DNA of 64,000 bases from Megaustenia siamemsis (lineage: Eukaryota > Mollusca > Gastropoda > Stylommatophora > Ariophantidae): assembly GCA_032433765.1 (NCBI GenBank), contig JAVIAB010000047.1, positions 17,425,511-17,489,510 on the forward strand. Reading direction: 5' to 3'. Below, piece after piece: positions 45,601 to 56,600 of the stretch. A model generated the notes under the pieces. It did not search any database. It was not told where the DNA came from and saw only the letters and a list, made by a program, of their open reading frames with translations. Position 1 is the first letter of the stretch. Each line of letters opens with the position of its first letter. A program made the translations under genes and the position numbers.

Positions 45601-48600
45601 CACATATGCAATGATGGGAGTTTCTGAAAACTAGCTTCACATGTGCAATAATAGGAGTGTCTGAAAACTAACTTCACATGTGCAATGATAGATTGACTGA
45701 AAACTAGCTTCACATGTGCAATGATAGATTGTCTGAAAACTACCTTCACATGTGCAATGATAGATTGTCTGAAAACTAACTTCACATGTGCAATAATAAG
45801 AGTGTCTGAAAACTAGCTTCACATGTGCAATGATAGATTGTCTGAAAACTACCTTCACATGTGCAATGATATGAGTGTCTGAAAACTAGCTTCACATGTG
45901 CAATGATAGATTGTCTGAAAACTACCTTCACATGTGCAATGATGGAAGTGTCTGAAAACTAGCTTCACATGTGCAATGATGGGAGTATCTGAAAACTAGC
46001 TTCACATGTGCAATGATAGATTGTCTGAAAACTACCTTCACATGTCAATGATGGAAGTGTCTGAAAACTAGCTTCACATGTGCAATGATAGGAGTGTCTG
46101 AAAACTACCTTCACATGTGCAATGATGTGTGTGTCTGAAAACTAGCTTCACATGTGCAATGATGGGAGTGTCTGAAAACTAGCTTCACATGTGCAATGAT
46201 GGAAGTGTCTAACAACTAACTTTACATGTGCAATGATGGAAGTGTCTGAAAACTAGCTTCACATGTGCAATGATGGAAGTGTCTAACAACTAACTTTACA
46301 TGTGCAATGATGAAAGTGTCTGAAAACTAGCTTCACATGTGCAATGATGGGAGTGTCTGAAAACTAGCTTCACATATGCAATGATGGGAGTGTCTGAAAA
46401 ATAGCTTTACATGTGCAATGATGGGAGTGTCTGAAAACTAGCTTGACATGTGCAATGATGGGTGTGTCTGAAAATTATTTTACATGTGTAATGGTGTGAG
46501 TGTCTGAAAACTAGCTTCACATATGCAATGAAGGGAGTTTCTGAAAACTAGCTTCACATGTGCAATAATAGGAGTGTCTGAAAACTAACTTCACATGTGC
46601 AATAATGGGAGTGTCTGAAAACTAACTTCACATGTGCAATAATGGGAGTGTCTGAAAACTAGCTTCACATATGCAATGATGGGAGTTTCTGAAAACTAGC
46701 TTCACATGTGCAATAATAGGAGTGTCTGAAAACTAACTTCACATGTGCAATGATAGATTGTCTGAAAACTACCTTCACATGTGCAATGATAGATTGTCTG
46801 AAAACTAACTTCACATGTGCAATAATAAGAGTGTCTGAAAACTAGCTTCACATGTGCAATGATAGATTGTCTGAAAACTACCTTCACATGTGCAATGATG
46901 GGAGTGTCTGAAAACTAGCTTCACATGTGCAATGATAGATTGTCTGAAAACTACCTTCACATGTGCAATGATAGATTGTCTGAAAACTAACTTCACATGT
47001 GCAATAATAAGAGTGTCTGAAAACTAGCTTCACATGTGCAATGATAGATTGTCTGAAAACTACCTTCACATGTGCAATGATGGGAGTGTCTGAAAACTAG
47101 CTTGACATGTGCAATGATGGGTGTGTCTGAAAATTATTTTACATGTGTAATGGTGTGAGTGTCTGAAAACTAGCTTCACATATGCAATGAAGGGAGTTTC
47201 TGAAAAATAGCTTCACATGTGCAATAATAGGAGTGTCTGAAAACTAACTTCACATGTGCAATAATGGGAGTGTCTGAAAACTAACTTCACATGTGCAATA
47301 ATGGGAGTGTCTGAAAACTAGCTTCACATATGCAATGATGGGAGTGTCTGAAAACTAGCTTCACATGTGCAATGATGGAAGTGTATAACAACTAACTTTA
47401 CATGTGCAATGATGGAAGTGTCTGAAAACTAGCTTCACATGTGCAATGATAGGAGTGTCTGAAAACTAGCTTCACATGTGCAATGATGGGAGTGTCTGAA
47501 AAATAGCTTTACATGTGCAATGATGGGAGTGTCTGACAACTAGCTTGACATGTGCAATGATGGGTGTGTCTGAAAATTATTTTACATGTGTAATGGTGTG
47601 AGTGTCTGAAAACTAGCTTCACATATGCAATGAAGGGAGTTTCTGAAAACTAGTTTCACATGTGCAATATTAGGAGTGTCTGAAAACTAACTTCACATGT
47701 GCAATAATGGGAGTGTCTGAAAACTAACTTTACATTTGCAATGATGGAAGTGTCTGACAACTTACTTCACATATGCAATGATGGAAGTGTCTGACAACTA
47801 ACTTTACATGTGCAATGATGGAAGCGTCTGACAACTAACTTTACATGTGCAATGATGGAAGTGTCTGACAACTAACTTTACATGTGCAATGATGGAAGTG
47901 TCTGACAACTAACTTTAAATGTGCAATGATGGAAGTGTCTGAAAACTAGCTTCACATGTGCAATGATAGGAGTGTCTGAAAACTAGCTTCACATGTGCAA
48001 TGATGGGAGTGTCTGAAAACTAGCTTCACATGGGCAATGATAGATTGTCTGAAAACTACCTTCACATGTGCAATGATGTGTGTGTCTGAAAACTAGCTTC
48101 ACATGTGCAATGATGGGAGTATCTGAAAACTAGCTTCACATGTGCAATGATGGAAGTGTCTAACAACTAACTTAATATGTGCAATTATGGAAGTGTCTGG
48201 CAACTAACTTTACATGTGCAATGATGGAAGTGTCTGACAATTACCTATACATGTGCAATGATGGAAGTGTCTGACAACTTACTTTACATGTGCAATGATG
48301 GAAGTGTCTGACAATTAACTATACATGTGCAATGATGGAAGTGTCTGACAATTTACTTTACATGTGCAATGATGGAAGTGTCTAAAAACTAACTTTATAT
48401 ATGCAATGATGGAAGTGTCTGACAGCTAACTTTATATGTGCAATGATGGAAGTGTCTGGCAACTAACTTTACATTTGCAATGATGGAAGTGTCTGACAAC
48501 TTACTTTACATGTGCAATGATGGAAGTGTCTGACAACTAACTTTACATGTGCAATGATGGAAGCGTCTGACAACTAACTTTACATGTGCAATGATGGAAG

Positions 48601-49155
48601 TGTCTGACAACTAACTTTACATGTGCAATGATGGAAGTGTCTGTCAACTAATTTTATATGTACAATCATTGAAGTGTCTGACAACTAACTTTACATGTGC
48701 AATCATGAAAGTGTCTGGCAACTAACTTTACATGTGCAATGATGGAAGTGTCTAGCAACTAACTTTACATGTGCAATCATGGAAGTGTCTGACAACTAAC
48801 TTTATATGTGCAATGATGGAAGTGTCTGACAACTAACTTTACATGTGCAATCATGGAAGTGTCTGACAACTATCTTTATATGTGCAATGATGGAAGTGTC
48901 TGACAACTAACTTTAAATGTGCAATGATGGAAGTGTCTGACAACTAACTTTATATGTGCAATGATGGAAGTGTCTGACAACTAACTTTATATGTGCAATG
49001 ATGGAAGTGTCTGACAACTAACTTTTTATGTGCAATGATGGAAGTGTCTGACAACTAACTTTATATGTGCAATGATGGAAGTGCCTGGCAACTAACTTTA
49101 CATTTGCAATGATGGAAGTGTCTGACAACTAACTTTATATGTGCAATGACTGGAG
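42600..49155. repeat. 37-bp minisatellite (superfamily 37, subtype B), about 177 units
   Basis: Unit core aactagcttcacatgtgcaa followed by 'tgatgggagtgtctgaa'. Zones differ: 42.6-44.3 kb 'gatgggag' with 'cttcac'; 44.6-45.2 and 47.7-49.1 kb 'gatggaag' with 'aactttac'; 45.6-47.1 kb has a 36-bp form with 'gatagattgtctg'. The marker 'gaaaattattttacatgtg' at 46471, 47130 and 47573 followed by 'gcaatgaagggagtttctg' shows duplicated blocks of several hundred bp. Confidence 0.96.
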
Positions 49156-49729
49156 GAGATGTTAATTAGATTTATATGTGCAATTATGCAAGAGGCTGTT
49201 AATAGATTTACTTGTACAAGATCAGGGGTAGCTGTTAATTAGCTTCAAGTGTGCAGTGGTGGGAGTGGTTGTTAATTTAATGGGAGCGGGTGTTCATTAG
49301 TTTCATGTGTGCTATAATTAGAGTGCGTGTTCATTAGTTTAATATGTGCTATAATTAGAGCGGGTGTTCATTAGTTTCATATGTGCTATAATTAGAGTGG
49401 GTGTTCATTAGTTTCATATGTGCTATAATTAGAGTGGGTGTTCAATAGCTTTGCTTGTGCTCTGGTCAGAGTGGCTACCAACTAGCTTCAAGTGTGCTAT
49501 GATAGGAGTGTATATTTTTGCATGTCATATAATGGAAGTAGGTTTAACTGGCTTTATATGTGATATGATGGGAGTGGCTCTTAATTAGCTTCACATGTGC
49601 TCTATTTGGAGTAGCTACCAACTAACTTCAAGTATGTTATAATGGAAGTGTATACTTTTGCATGATATATAGTGGAAGTGTTTAACTGGCCTCATATGTG
49701 ACATAATGGAAGTGTGTTTTACTGGCTTC
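49156..49729. repeat. Divergent 37-bp units
   Basis: Relics such as 'ttcatatgtgctataattag' with 'agtgggtgttcattag' and later 'tggcttcatatgtgaaata'. They grade into the 36-bp units after SINE-2. Confidence 0.8.
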
Positions 49730-50072
49730 ATATGTGAAATAGGGGGACTGGTTGGTCTCTAGACAAGACACCGGCCTTGAGACAGAGAGGTTGTGGGTTC
49801 AAATCCCGGCTGGTTGGGATTTTTATTTATGATTTCTCTCTGCGGCAACCACCCCTGGTCTCAGCAGCGAGTCCCGGCTTGAAACGTCAATTACTCATCG
49901 ACGCAAAAAATATGAGTACCTCTGAAGTCAGAGTTATCTGCATGGGCGACGAGGGACTCCTGTGCACACGGCTGCCAGGGAAAAATGGATTAACACGCAA
50001 AATTCAGTTCCTAGTCTCTTGGGACTTCGTCAGAGGTAAAAGCTGGCGAACGGAAAAAAAATATGTGAAATA
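49730..50072 (+). mobile_element. SINE-2 copy with 12-bp target duplication
   Basis: atatgtgaaata flanks the insert (49730-49741 and 50061-50072). The insert starts gggggactggttggtctcta, with box B 'gggttcaaatcccggc' about 50 bp on, then the body (gcggcaaccacccctggtct, 'aaacgtcaattactcatcgacg', 'cacacggctgccagggaaaa', 'cttcgtcagaggtaaaagc'). The head is tRNA-like. A 98-codon open frame lies in it but is not shared with the other copies. Confidence 0.92.
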
Positions 50073-50255
50073 ACGGAAGTGGGTTTAACTGGCCTCATAT
50101 GTGATATAACGGAAGTGGGTTTAACTGGTCTCATATGTGATATAACGGAAGTGGGTTTAACTGGCCTCATATGTGATATAACGGTTGTGGGTTTAACTGG
50201 CCTCATATGTGATATAACGGAAGTGGGTTTAACTGGCCTCGTATGTGAGTTTGGT
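50073..50255. repeat. 36-bp units (superfamily 37, subtype C), 5 units
   Basis: taactggcctcatatgtgat then 'ataacggaagtgggtt'. One unit has 'ataacggttg'. Directly continues the array interrupted by SINE-2. Confidence 0.93.
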
Positions 50256-50359
50256 GGGGGTGAGTGCTTTCTGTGTGTAAATGTGATGTAAAGTAAGTTG
50301 GTGTTAAATAGTTTCATTTCTACTCTAATGGGGGTTGGTTTACAGGGTGTATCAGTTTC

Positions 50360-50373
50360 TATATATATACATA

Positions 50374-50421
<48 letters not shown>
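50360..50421. repeat. (TA)n microsatellite
   Basis: About 30 TA units with one 'tac' and one 'tta' interruption, inside the superfamily 37 array. Confidence 0.95.
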
Positions 50422-50425
<4 letters not shown>

Positions 50426-51470
50426 TAATAGGAGTGTGTGTAATTTGTCTGTATATGTGCTGTGATGGGAGTGAGTATAATCTATCTTTATATGTGCTGT
50501 GATGGGAGTGAGTATAATCTATCTTTATATGTGCCGTGATGGGAGTGAGTATAATCTATCTTTATATGTGCCGTGATGGGAGTGAGTATAATCTATCTTT
50601 ATATGTGACGAGATGGGAGTGAGTATAATCTATCTTTATATGTGCCGTGATGGGAGTGAGTATAATCTATCTTTATATGTGACGAGATGGGAGTGAGTAT
50701 AATCTATCTTTATATGTGCTGTGATGGGAGTGAGTGTAATCTATCTCTATATGTGCCGTGATGGGAGTGAGTATAATCTATCTTTATATGTGCCGTGATG
50801 GGAGTGAGTATAATCTATCTTTATATGTGACGAGATGGGAGTGAGTATAATCTATCTTTATATGTGCCGTGATGGGAGTGAGTGTAATCTATCTTTATAT
50901 GTGCCGTGATGGGAGTGAGTATAATCTATCTTTATATGTGCCGTGATGGGAGTGAGTATAATCTATCTCTACATGTGCCAAGCTGGGAGTGAGTATAATC
51001 TATCTTTATATGTGCCGTGATGGGAGTGAGTATAATCTATCTCTATATGTGCCGTGATGGGAGTGAGTATAATCTATCTCTATATGTGCCATGCTGGGAG
51101 TGAGTATAATCTATCTCTATATGTGCCGTGATGGGAGCGATTATAAACTATCTCTATATGTGCAATGCTGGGAGTGAGGATCATCTATCTCTATATGTGC
51201 CATGCTGGGAGTGAGTATAATCTGTCTTTATATATGCCATGCTTGGAGTGAATATAATCTATCGTTATATGTGCCGTGTTTGGATGAGTGTAATTTATCT
51301 GTATATGTGCCATGACGGGAGTGTGTGTAATCTATCTTTTATGTGCAATATTGGAGTGAGCATAATCTGTTATGTGGAATGAGTGAGTGTAATATATCGT
51401 TAAATATACCAAGATATGAGTGAGTGTAGCCTGTATTTATTTATGTGCCATGATGGCATTTTAACTAACT
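50422..51470. repeat. 37-bp minisatellite (superfamily 37, subtype D), about 28 units
   Basis: Unit tctatctttatatgtgccgt then 'gatgggagtgagtataa'. 'gtgacgagatggg' and 'gtgccatgctggg' variants alternate in small blocks. Decays after 51200. Confidence 0.95.
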
Positions 51471-51649
51471 TTATTGGCACTTAAATGCGGCATGTGTTAA
51501 TTAGTTTTATTTGTGCTATGGTGTGTTTTTCTTAATCATATTCTATATGTTTTATAATGCGTTTGTGCTATCTAGATGTCTGTGTTCCAGCGTGCATATG
51601 TTAATTTGTTGCATGGACACAATGATGTGTGTGTGTTTTAGTGAATTCG
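51471..51649. other. Decayed array edge
   Basis: Words such as 'gcatgtgttaattagtttta' and 'ttgtgctatggtgtg' suggest very old 37-bp units. Confidence 0.5.
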
Positions 51650-51747
51650 TTATGTTTACGTTGAGCCGTGATAACTCAGTGGTTAGTGAACTGGAATACA
51701 AAGGTCAAGAGGATAGGGTTCGATCCCAACCGACGGCTTCCGGGTTC
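51650..51747 (+). mobile_element. SINE-1 head (left part of a nested insertion) with target duplication
   Basis: ttatgtttacgtt (51650-51662) precedes the SINE and returns at 52930-52942 after its tail. The head reads gagccgtgataactcagtgg with box B 'ggttcgatcccaacc', and it breaks at ttccgggttc (51738-51747). Confidence 0.95.
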
Positions 51748-52742
51748 TAGCTATCTATCTATTGACCTTTCGAGCCGTAACCGGCCCATAGGGCGTAGAC
51801 CAAGATACACCTTCTCCTATATGAATTTTTGTTCTAGCAGTTTTCTTTTAAAGATATTTTATTAAATCTCGCCATCTGTCTCTGTTCTGTGCAAGCAGTT
51901 CTATCTCATTGAGGGAGCCGATTCCTGCTGCTCTTGCCTCTCTCATCAATGTTCTTCTCAGTGTCTCCCTGGGTCTTCCTCTTTTTCTTTTACCTGTTGT
52001 TTCCCATATGAGGGCTTGCTTTGCTATTCGATTATTATCTCTTCTCATCACATGTCCAACGTATGACCATCGTCTTTTCTTTATTACTGAAGATATTAGT
52101 GGTTGATTGGCGATTTCTCTAATTTCCTCGTTTGTTTTGAATTCGTTCCATTCTATACCAAGTATTTTCCTTAGACATTTATTTTCGAATGCGTTCAACT
52201 TTGTTTCTATATCTCTTGTTGTTTTCCAGCTTTCACACGCATACGTAAGGGTTGATAGTACATTTGATTTGAATAGCCTAAGTTTTGTGTTTGTGCTAAT
52301 GAGTTTTGATTTCCACAACTTTTCAAGGCTTCTGAAAGACATTGCTGCTTTAGCTATTCTGATTCTAATTTCTTTGCTCGTATCCCCTTCTCGATCAATG
52401 TGACTTCCAAGATAGATAAAGTGATCGATCTCTTCTACTGGTTTGTTTTCCATGTATATTTTGTCACTTGTTGGAATTAAACTTTTCATGACTTTAGTCT
52501 TTTCATGATTGACCTCAAGCCCAATTTTGCTGGCTATTGATGATAGTTCATTTGTGTTTTCCTGCATCGTTTTTATCTGACTGCTGATGAGAACTATGTC
52601 ATCAGCAAAGTCGAGGTCCTCCAAATGGTCTCCTTGTATCCATTCGATGCCTTTATTACCAGTGCAGCATTTCTTCATTATGAAGTCCATAACAATTCCA
52701 AATAACAAGGGCGATAAAATACATCCTTGTTTAACCCCAGGT
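51748..52742 (-). mobile_element. LINE-D: 5'-truncated LINE, open reverse transcriptase frame, 10-bp target duplication
   Basis: Inserted in SINE-1: ttccgggttc stands at 51738-51747 and 52743-52752. On the minus strand the frame is open from the first base: GVKQGCILSPLLF (motif B), FADD (residues 34-37 counted from 52708), 'YLGSHID' (99-105), KLNAFENKCLRKILGIEWNE, thumb YVGHVMRRD (216-224) and basic KRGRPRETLRRT (242-253), stop at 51848-51850. The 3' UTR is about 100 bp and ends aatagatagatagcta. Motif A and the endonuclease were lost by truncation, so it is immobile. No stop or frameshift is visible, suggesting a young insertion. The clade is uncertain. Confidence 0.94.
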
Positions 52743-52942
52743 TTCCGGGTTCACCCAGCCTTAAATGGATATCGGATTTTTTTTCTGGAAAAGTAAAGCG
52801 GCACGGGCGTAATACCGATCACATTACCCCAAAAATCATGTGCCGAAGATCTGTAAAAATTATGGTCACTAACCCCATATTCCTTATACGCCACTTGGCG
52901 TGACGTGGTCCTTTACTTTTACTTTTTACTTATGTTTACGTT
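52743..52942 (+). mobile_element. SINE-1 body and tail (right part of the nest) with target duplication
   Basis: Resumes ttccgggttcacccagcctt, continues through the full body to cgccacttggcgtgacgtgg and a T-rich end, followed by ttatgtttacgtt (52930-52942). Joined to the left part it makes one complete SINE-1. Confidence 0.95.
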
Positions 52943-53089
52943 ATGACACAGGTTCTTCTAATCACTGTCAACGTATAGAAGTACGTCGTATATGGGTATT
53001 TTAACTTCTTGAAAAAACTCAAATGATCAAATTAAACAAAATAGCAGCGCCAATACAACTCAAGCGTAGCTCTGTGATTTTTTCTTTCT
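52943..53089. other. Unassigned spacer
   Basis: No feature seen. Confidence 0.4.
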
Positions 53090-53250
53090 TGTCATACACG
53101 CCATAATTATTAATACTGTCTTGTTATACACGTCATAGTGATCAATACTGTCTCGAAATACAAGTCATAGCAATCAATACTGTTCCGACACACATCACAC
53201 ATGTCACAGTGATCTATAGTACCATGTTATACCAATATAGTCCGTTTATA
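53090..53250. repeat. Fossil array of about 35-bp units
   Basis: Four or five weak units with 'acacgtcatagtgatcaatactgt'-like content (for example cgtcatagtgatcaatactg). Relatives lie at 56505-56600 and 57150-57265. Confidence 0.55.
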
Positions 53251-53336
53251 CATTCATAAACACAATGTCCTTAAATTTGAAACTTTTTGATGAATTGCAG
53301 TTTTAGATTTTGTTGTGGTTGCGTTTGCCAGCTTTC

Positions 53337-53640
53337 ATCTCTGACGAAGTCCCTACAGACTAGGAACTGAATTTTGCGTGTTAATTCATTTTTCCCTGGC
53401 AGCCGTGTGCACAGGTTCCCTCGCCACACAGGCAGATAACTCCGACTTCGGAGGTACTCATATTTTTTTTTCCGTCGATGAGTAACTGACGTTTCAAGCC
53501 GGGTCTCGCTGCTGAGACCAGGGGTGGTTGCCGCAGAGAGAAGTCATAAATAAAAATCCCAACCGGTGTAGCCGAGATTTGAACCTACAACCTCTCTGTC
53601 TCGAGGCCGGCGTCTTGCCTCGAGACCAACAAGTCCCCAT
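53337..53640 (-). mobile_element. SINE-2 copy
   Basis: Minus-strand head ggggacttgttggtctcgag, box B 'aggttcaaatctcggc' (one base off), and the full body to 'gatgaaagctggcaaacgc'. It abuts a piece of repeat X on its 5' side. No clean target duplication. Confidence 0.9.
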
Positions 53641-53644
53641 GGAC

Positions 53645-53722
53645 AGGGAATATCAGGAAACTGCAACAAGGAACACTTTTCATGCATAGCCTTCAGTGGT
53701 TCCTGCCTCCTATCCTCCATAT
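53645..53722 (-). mobile_element. Repeat X, 5' fragment
   Basis: Reads aaaagtgttccttgttgcag and 'tttcctgatattccctgtcc' on the minus strand, the same as 21690-21740. Cut off at the SINE-2 border. Confidence 0.7.
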
Positions 53723-54401
53723 ACCCCAAAGTTCACGTCCTCCTGAAAATGATGATCGTCATATTTTTTTTAAACGTATAGCGCTTGATGATGTTAGGCC
53801 GTCGTTGTTGACTCCAATTCCGAACATATAAACACAGAGTTAGTCGTCAGATTATCCCCTTCGCACATCAAACAACAGACCGTAAGATTAGCGTAAGGCC
53901 AGTCTAGGGATTTACGATGAGCCGTTACGATGACGTAGCACACATAGCAATGTCTCACTCACAGCAATGACGCGCCCTTTAGATTCTTGATTACTCTAGT
54001 GAATGCAGCCTACGACGAACAAAACACGGCGCAAATTCCCTAAAGAGATAAAACTGCGACTGACGAAGCATTTCACATTAATGAGTAACATGTAAATAAC
54101 TTGCGTTAAGGAATTCCAACAACGGTCATGAACAGCACCAATGTGACATAAAGCGCAGATCAAGTCTAGACGGTGGAAGGTTGCATTCACACACAAGTTT
54201 TAGATTTTCACCGCTTTGATTTAATAAAATTTAAGCCCAAGGGCAACCTGAATTTTGCGCAAATCATTTTTTATTCTATAATTTCAAGGAAAATTACAAA
54301 AAGGCTGCCCTAAACATTAGATTGTATCAGTTAATCACATTAATTTTTTTTTTTTTTTTACGGCGAATCATATAAAGACAAATAAGCAAAATTTCAAAAC
54401 A
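53723..54401. other. Unassigned sequence
   Basis: Unique DNA with a 14-base T run near 54345. Open frames are short and featureless. Confidence 0.4.
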
Positions 54402-54800
54402 TGGACATTAGACAAGAAAACAGAACAGAAAATTGAAGCCTTTGAAATGGGGATTTATAGAAGAATAGGTAGAATTGGATGGAAACAAAAGATAACAAAC
54501 GATAAAGTTTTAAAACAACTGAAAATAAAAAGAGAACTACTAAATACAATTAAGACAAGACAAATGAAATTTTTGGGGCATGTTAAAAGACACAACAGCC
54601 TACTAAAAGTAATATTGGAAGAAAAAATACAAGGTAAAAGAGGCAGAGGCAGACCAAGACTAACATGGACGAGTAACATCAAAAGATGGACAAGTCAATC
54701 TATGACAGCATGCACCATCAAAGCAAGAAACAGAGTAGAATGGCGATCCATGGTAGCCAACCTTCGTTGCGGAGCAGGCACACGATGATGATGAAGAAGC
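54402..54800 (+). pseudogene. LINE-C 3' fragment, best copy
   Basis: The frame (54447-54788, open further upstream) codes the LINE C-terminus: KIEAFEMGIYRRIGRIGWKQ, thumb FLGHVKRHNSLLK, basic KRGRGRPRLTWTSNIKRW and the terminal VEWRSMVANLRCGAGTR, then gatgatgatga. No palm or endonuclease. The frame is intact over 110 codons but lacks all catalytic parts. Confidence 0.85.
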
Positions 54801-54857
54801 AAAATTTGTCAATGAGAGTACGGTAATTGCACGTTTGATGAAACGGTGCAGACTGAG
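54801..54857. other. Short spacer
   Basis: No feature seen. Confidence 0.4.
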
Positions 54858-55533
54858 TTATTGAGTTATTTGCGGGTCATCATCATTGCACTCCGAACAT
54901 GTCCATAGGTGCTCAGATCCCCTCCTCAGCAATTCCCTCAGTGTCCAGCGACTGACGACTCCAGTTCTATGTTGGTTGATAAGTCTTCTTACACGGCCAC
55001 TAAGTTTCTCGTTTCTGGCTGTGCCCATCTTAACTCCCATTTCCATCATCCAAAGAAGTGACGTTGATCTGTGTTTGTCGAAGTCCTGTGCTCTTCCAAC
55101 ATCTCGAAGGGCATTGATGATGTCCGCCCGATCCATCGGTTGCCCATCCTCAACGACAGCGCAGCTAGCCAACCTGTCCGCTCTCTCATTTCCCCGTACT
55201 CCCGCATGTCCAGGGACTTAGACAAAGGTGACCTTACGTATTTTGGATTTCTGCAACGACTCTACCCATTGCATGCGTACATAGCCCGCCTCCACTTTTT
55301 TTATCATGCTAATCGAATCACTCAGTATACATGCGTGGATGTAGTCTTGTGACTCTAACCATTTGAATGCCTTGGTCACTGCCATCACCTCCATTGTCAT
55401 GCTACTCGTGGTCATGGCGTATGCACCACTGTCTTCCTTGGCTATTCTGCCTGCTGAGCGTGCTGTAAATGCCCATGCACTTCTTTCGTGTCGTCTTACA
55501 GATCCGTCTGTATAGACTGTATAGAACCGGTGC
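54858..55533 (-). pseudogene. Orphan RNase H domain of a retroelement, one in-frame stop
   Basis: RNase H cuts the RNA strand of RNA-DNA hybrids; many LINEs carry it after the reverse transcriptase. All four catalytic acids are visible: D in VYTDGSVRR (about 55507), E in MTMEVMAV (about 55390), D in CILSDSISM (about 55318) and D in GNERADRLA (about 55177), together with the family's VPGHAGVRGNERAD. A single TAA (55218-55220) interrupts just before VPGHAG; the frame is otherwise continuous on both sides. About 85 further residues contain HRTGVVSRWTLRELLRRG and a CXXC (TCSEC), ending at 54858. No reverse transcriptase adjoins it. The exact element is unknown; domain call firm. Confidence 0.85.
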
Positions 55534-55694
55534 AGACTGGTTCACTTAAAATTAAAGTTTTTTTCCCTTTCGTTTAAGCTATACATTGAAAGTGGTGTGC
55601 ATTAATTGACCAGAAGAGTTAGCGGGTGGTAAAACTTAGAATTGTCAGTCCCGGTAGCCACAAGCATATTTTTACATACTTAAATAAAAATGAC
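55534..55694. other. Short unassigned stretch
   Basis: Nothing recognised before the LINE-A arm. Confidence 0.4.
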
Positions 55695-56100
55695 CTGGGC
55701 CTTAGATGCAAGAACAATAAGAAAAATAACCTCTACAGAGATTAAATGTGTTAGAAGAATGACAGGAAACAGTCTGTGAGATAAGATCAGAAGTGAAGAA
55801 CTGAGAAAAAAGCTAGGAATAGCCCCCGCCATAGAATATATAAGGAAACAACAGATAAAATGGTTTGGCCACGTGACAAGGCAGAAAGAACAAAACACTA
55901 CACAACGAGCCTTCAACAAACGTTGTGAGAACACCAGACCTAAGGGTCGACTACGAAAAAGATGGGTCGATGGAATATTAGAAGCGCTAGGAAACATAAC
56001 AGCAGCAGAAGCGAACAGAAGAGCAAAAGACCGGAAATTATATCTCCCCTCGACGCTGAAAGGCAAATGAGGAAGGAAAGAAGAAGAAGAAGAAGAAATA
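55695..56100 (+). pseudogene. LINE-A 3' fragment, left arm of an inverted duplication
   Basis: Starts 'DARTIRKITSTEIKCVRRMT', has a TGA in 'aacagtctgtgagataag' (sister: ctgagagat), then WFGHVTRQKEQNTTQRAFNK and RPKGRLRKRWVDGILEAL, stop, and a (GAA)n-like end. The opposite-strand copy at 61790-62180 is nearly identical and shares the flanking DNA after 56100. Confidence 0.88.
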
Positions 56101-56188
56101 AGAAAGATCCTACAGGAGATTAGTTTTCTAAGAGCAACACATATTTTATAAAGGTCGGAGTGAACAAAAGTATACATAGCAAGTTTCA
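56101..56188. other. Unique flank shared by both inverted arms
   Basis: 'aagatcctacaggagattag' to 'catagcaagtttcaatt' recurs inverted at about 61683-61775 with no difference that I can see. Confidence 0.85.
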
Positions 56189-56478
56189 ATTAATTTTGTC
56201 AGAAGGTTGTGAAGCTATGACTTCTGAAAGATGTTCACACATTTATATTAATTTTGTCAGAAGGTTGTGAAGCTATGACTTCTGAAAGATGTTCACACAT
56301 TTCTATTAATTTTGTCAGAAGGTTGTGAAGCTATGACTTCTGAAAGATGTTCACACATTTATATTAATTTTGTCAGAAGGTTGTGAAGCTATGACTTCTG
56401 AAAGATGTTCACAGATTTCTATTAATTTTCTCAGAAGGTTGTGAAGCTATGACTTCTGAAAGATGTTCACAGATTTAT
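56189..56478. repeat. 58-bp repeat, five units (left arm)
   Basis: Units start at 56189, 56247, 56305, 56363 and 56421 with attaattttgtcagaaggtt; the last has 'ttttctcag'. The right arm (61556-61682, inverted) has only about two units. Confidence 0.93.
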
Positions 56479-56504
56479 AAAGTCTAAAGCAGTAATTTAT
56501 ATAT

Positions 56505-56600
56505 ATTACTCCGTCATACTAGTCATAGTGATCTATACTATCCTGTCATATATCGCATATATCGTTACAATCTTGTCACACATAGCTTAGAAAAAAACTA
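56505..56600. repeat. Fossil array units
   Basis: 'cgtcatactagtcatagtgatctatact' in parts, related to 53090-53250. Confidence 0.45.

Noticed and set aside
42600..49155. CRISPR array (37-bp regular repeats)
   Set aside because: Units abut directly without spacers, the host is eukaryotic and no cas genes exist. The same applies to the other 29-38-bp arrays.
49777..50073. A 98-residue protein in SINE-2
   Set aside because: The frame is not kept in the SINE-2 copy at 53337-53640, so it is accidental.
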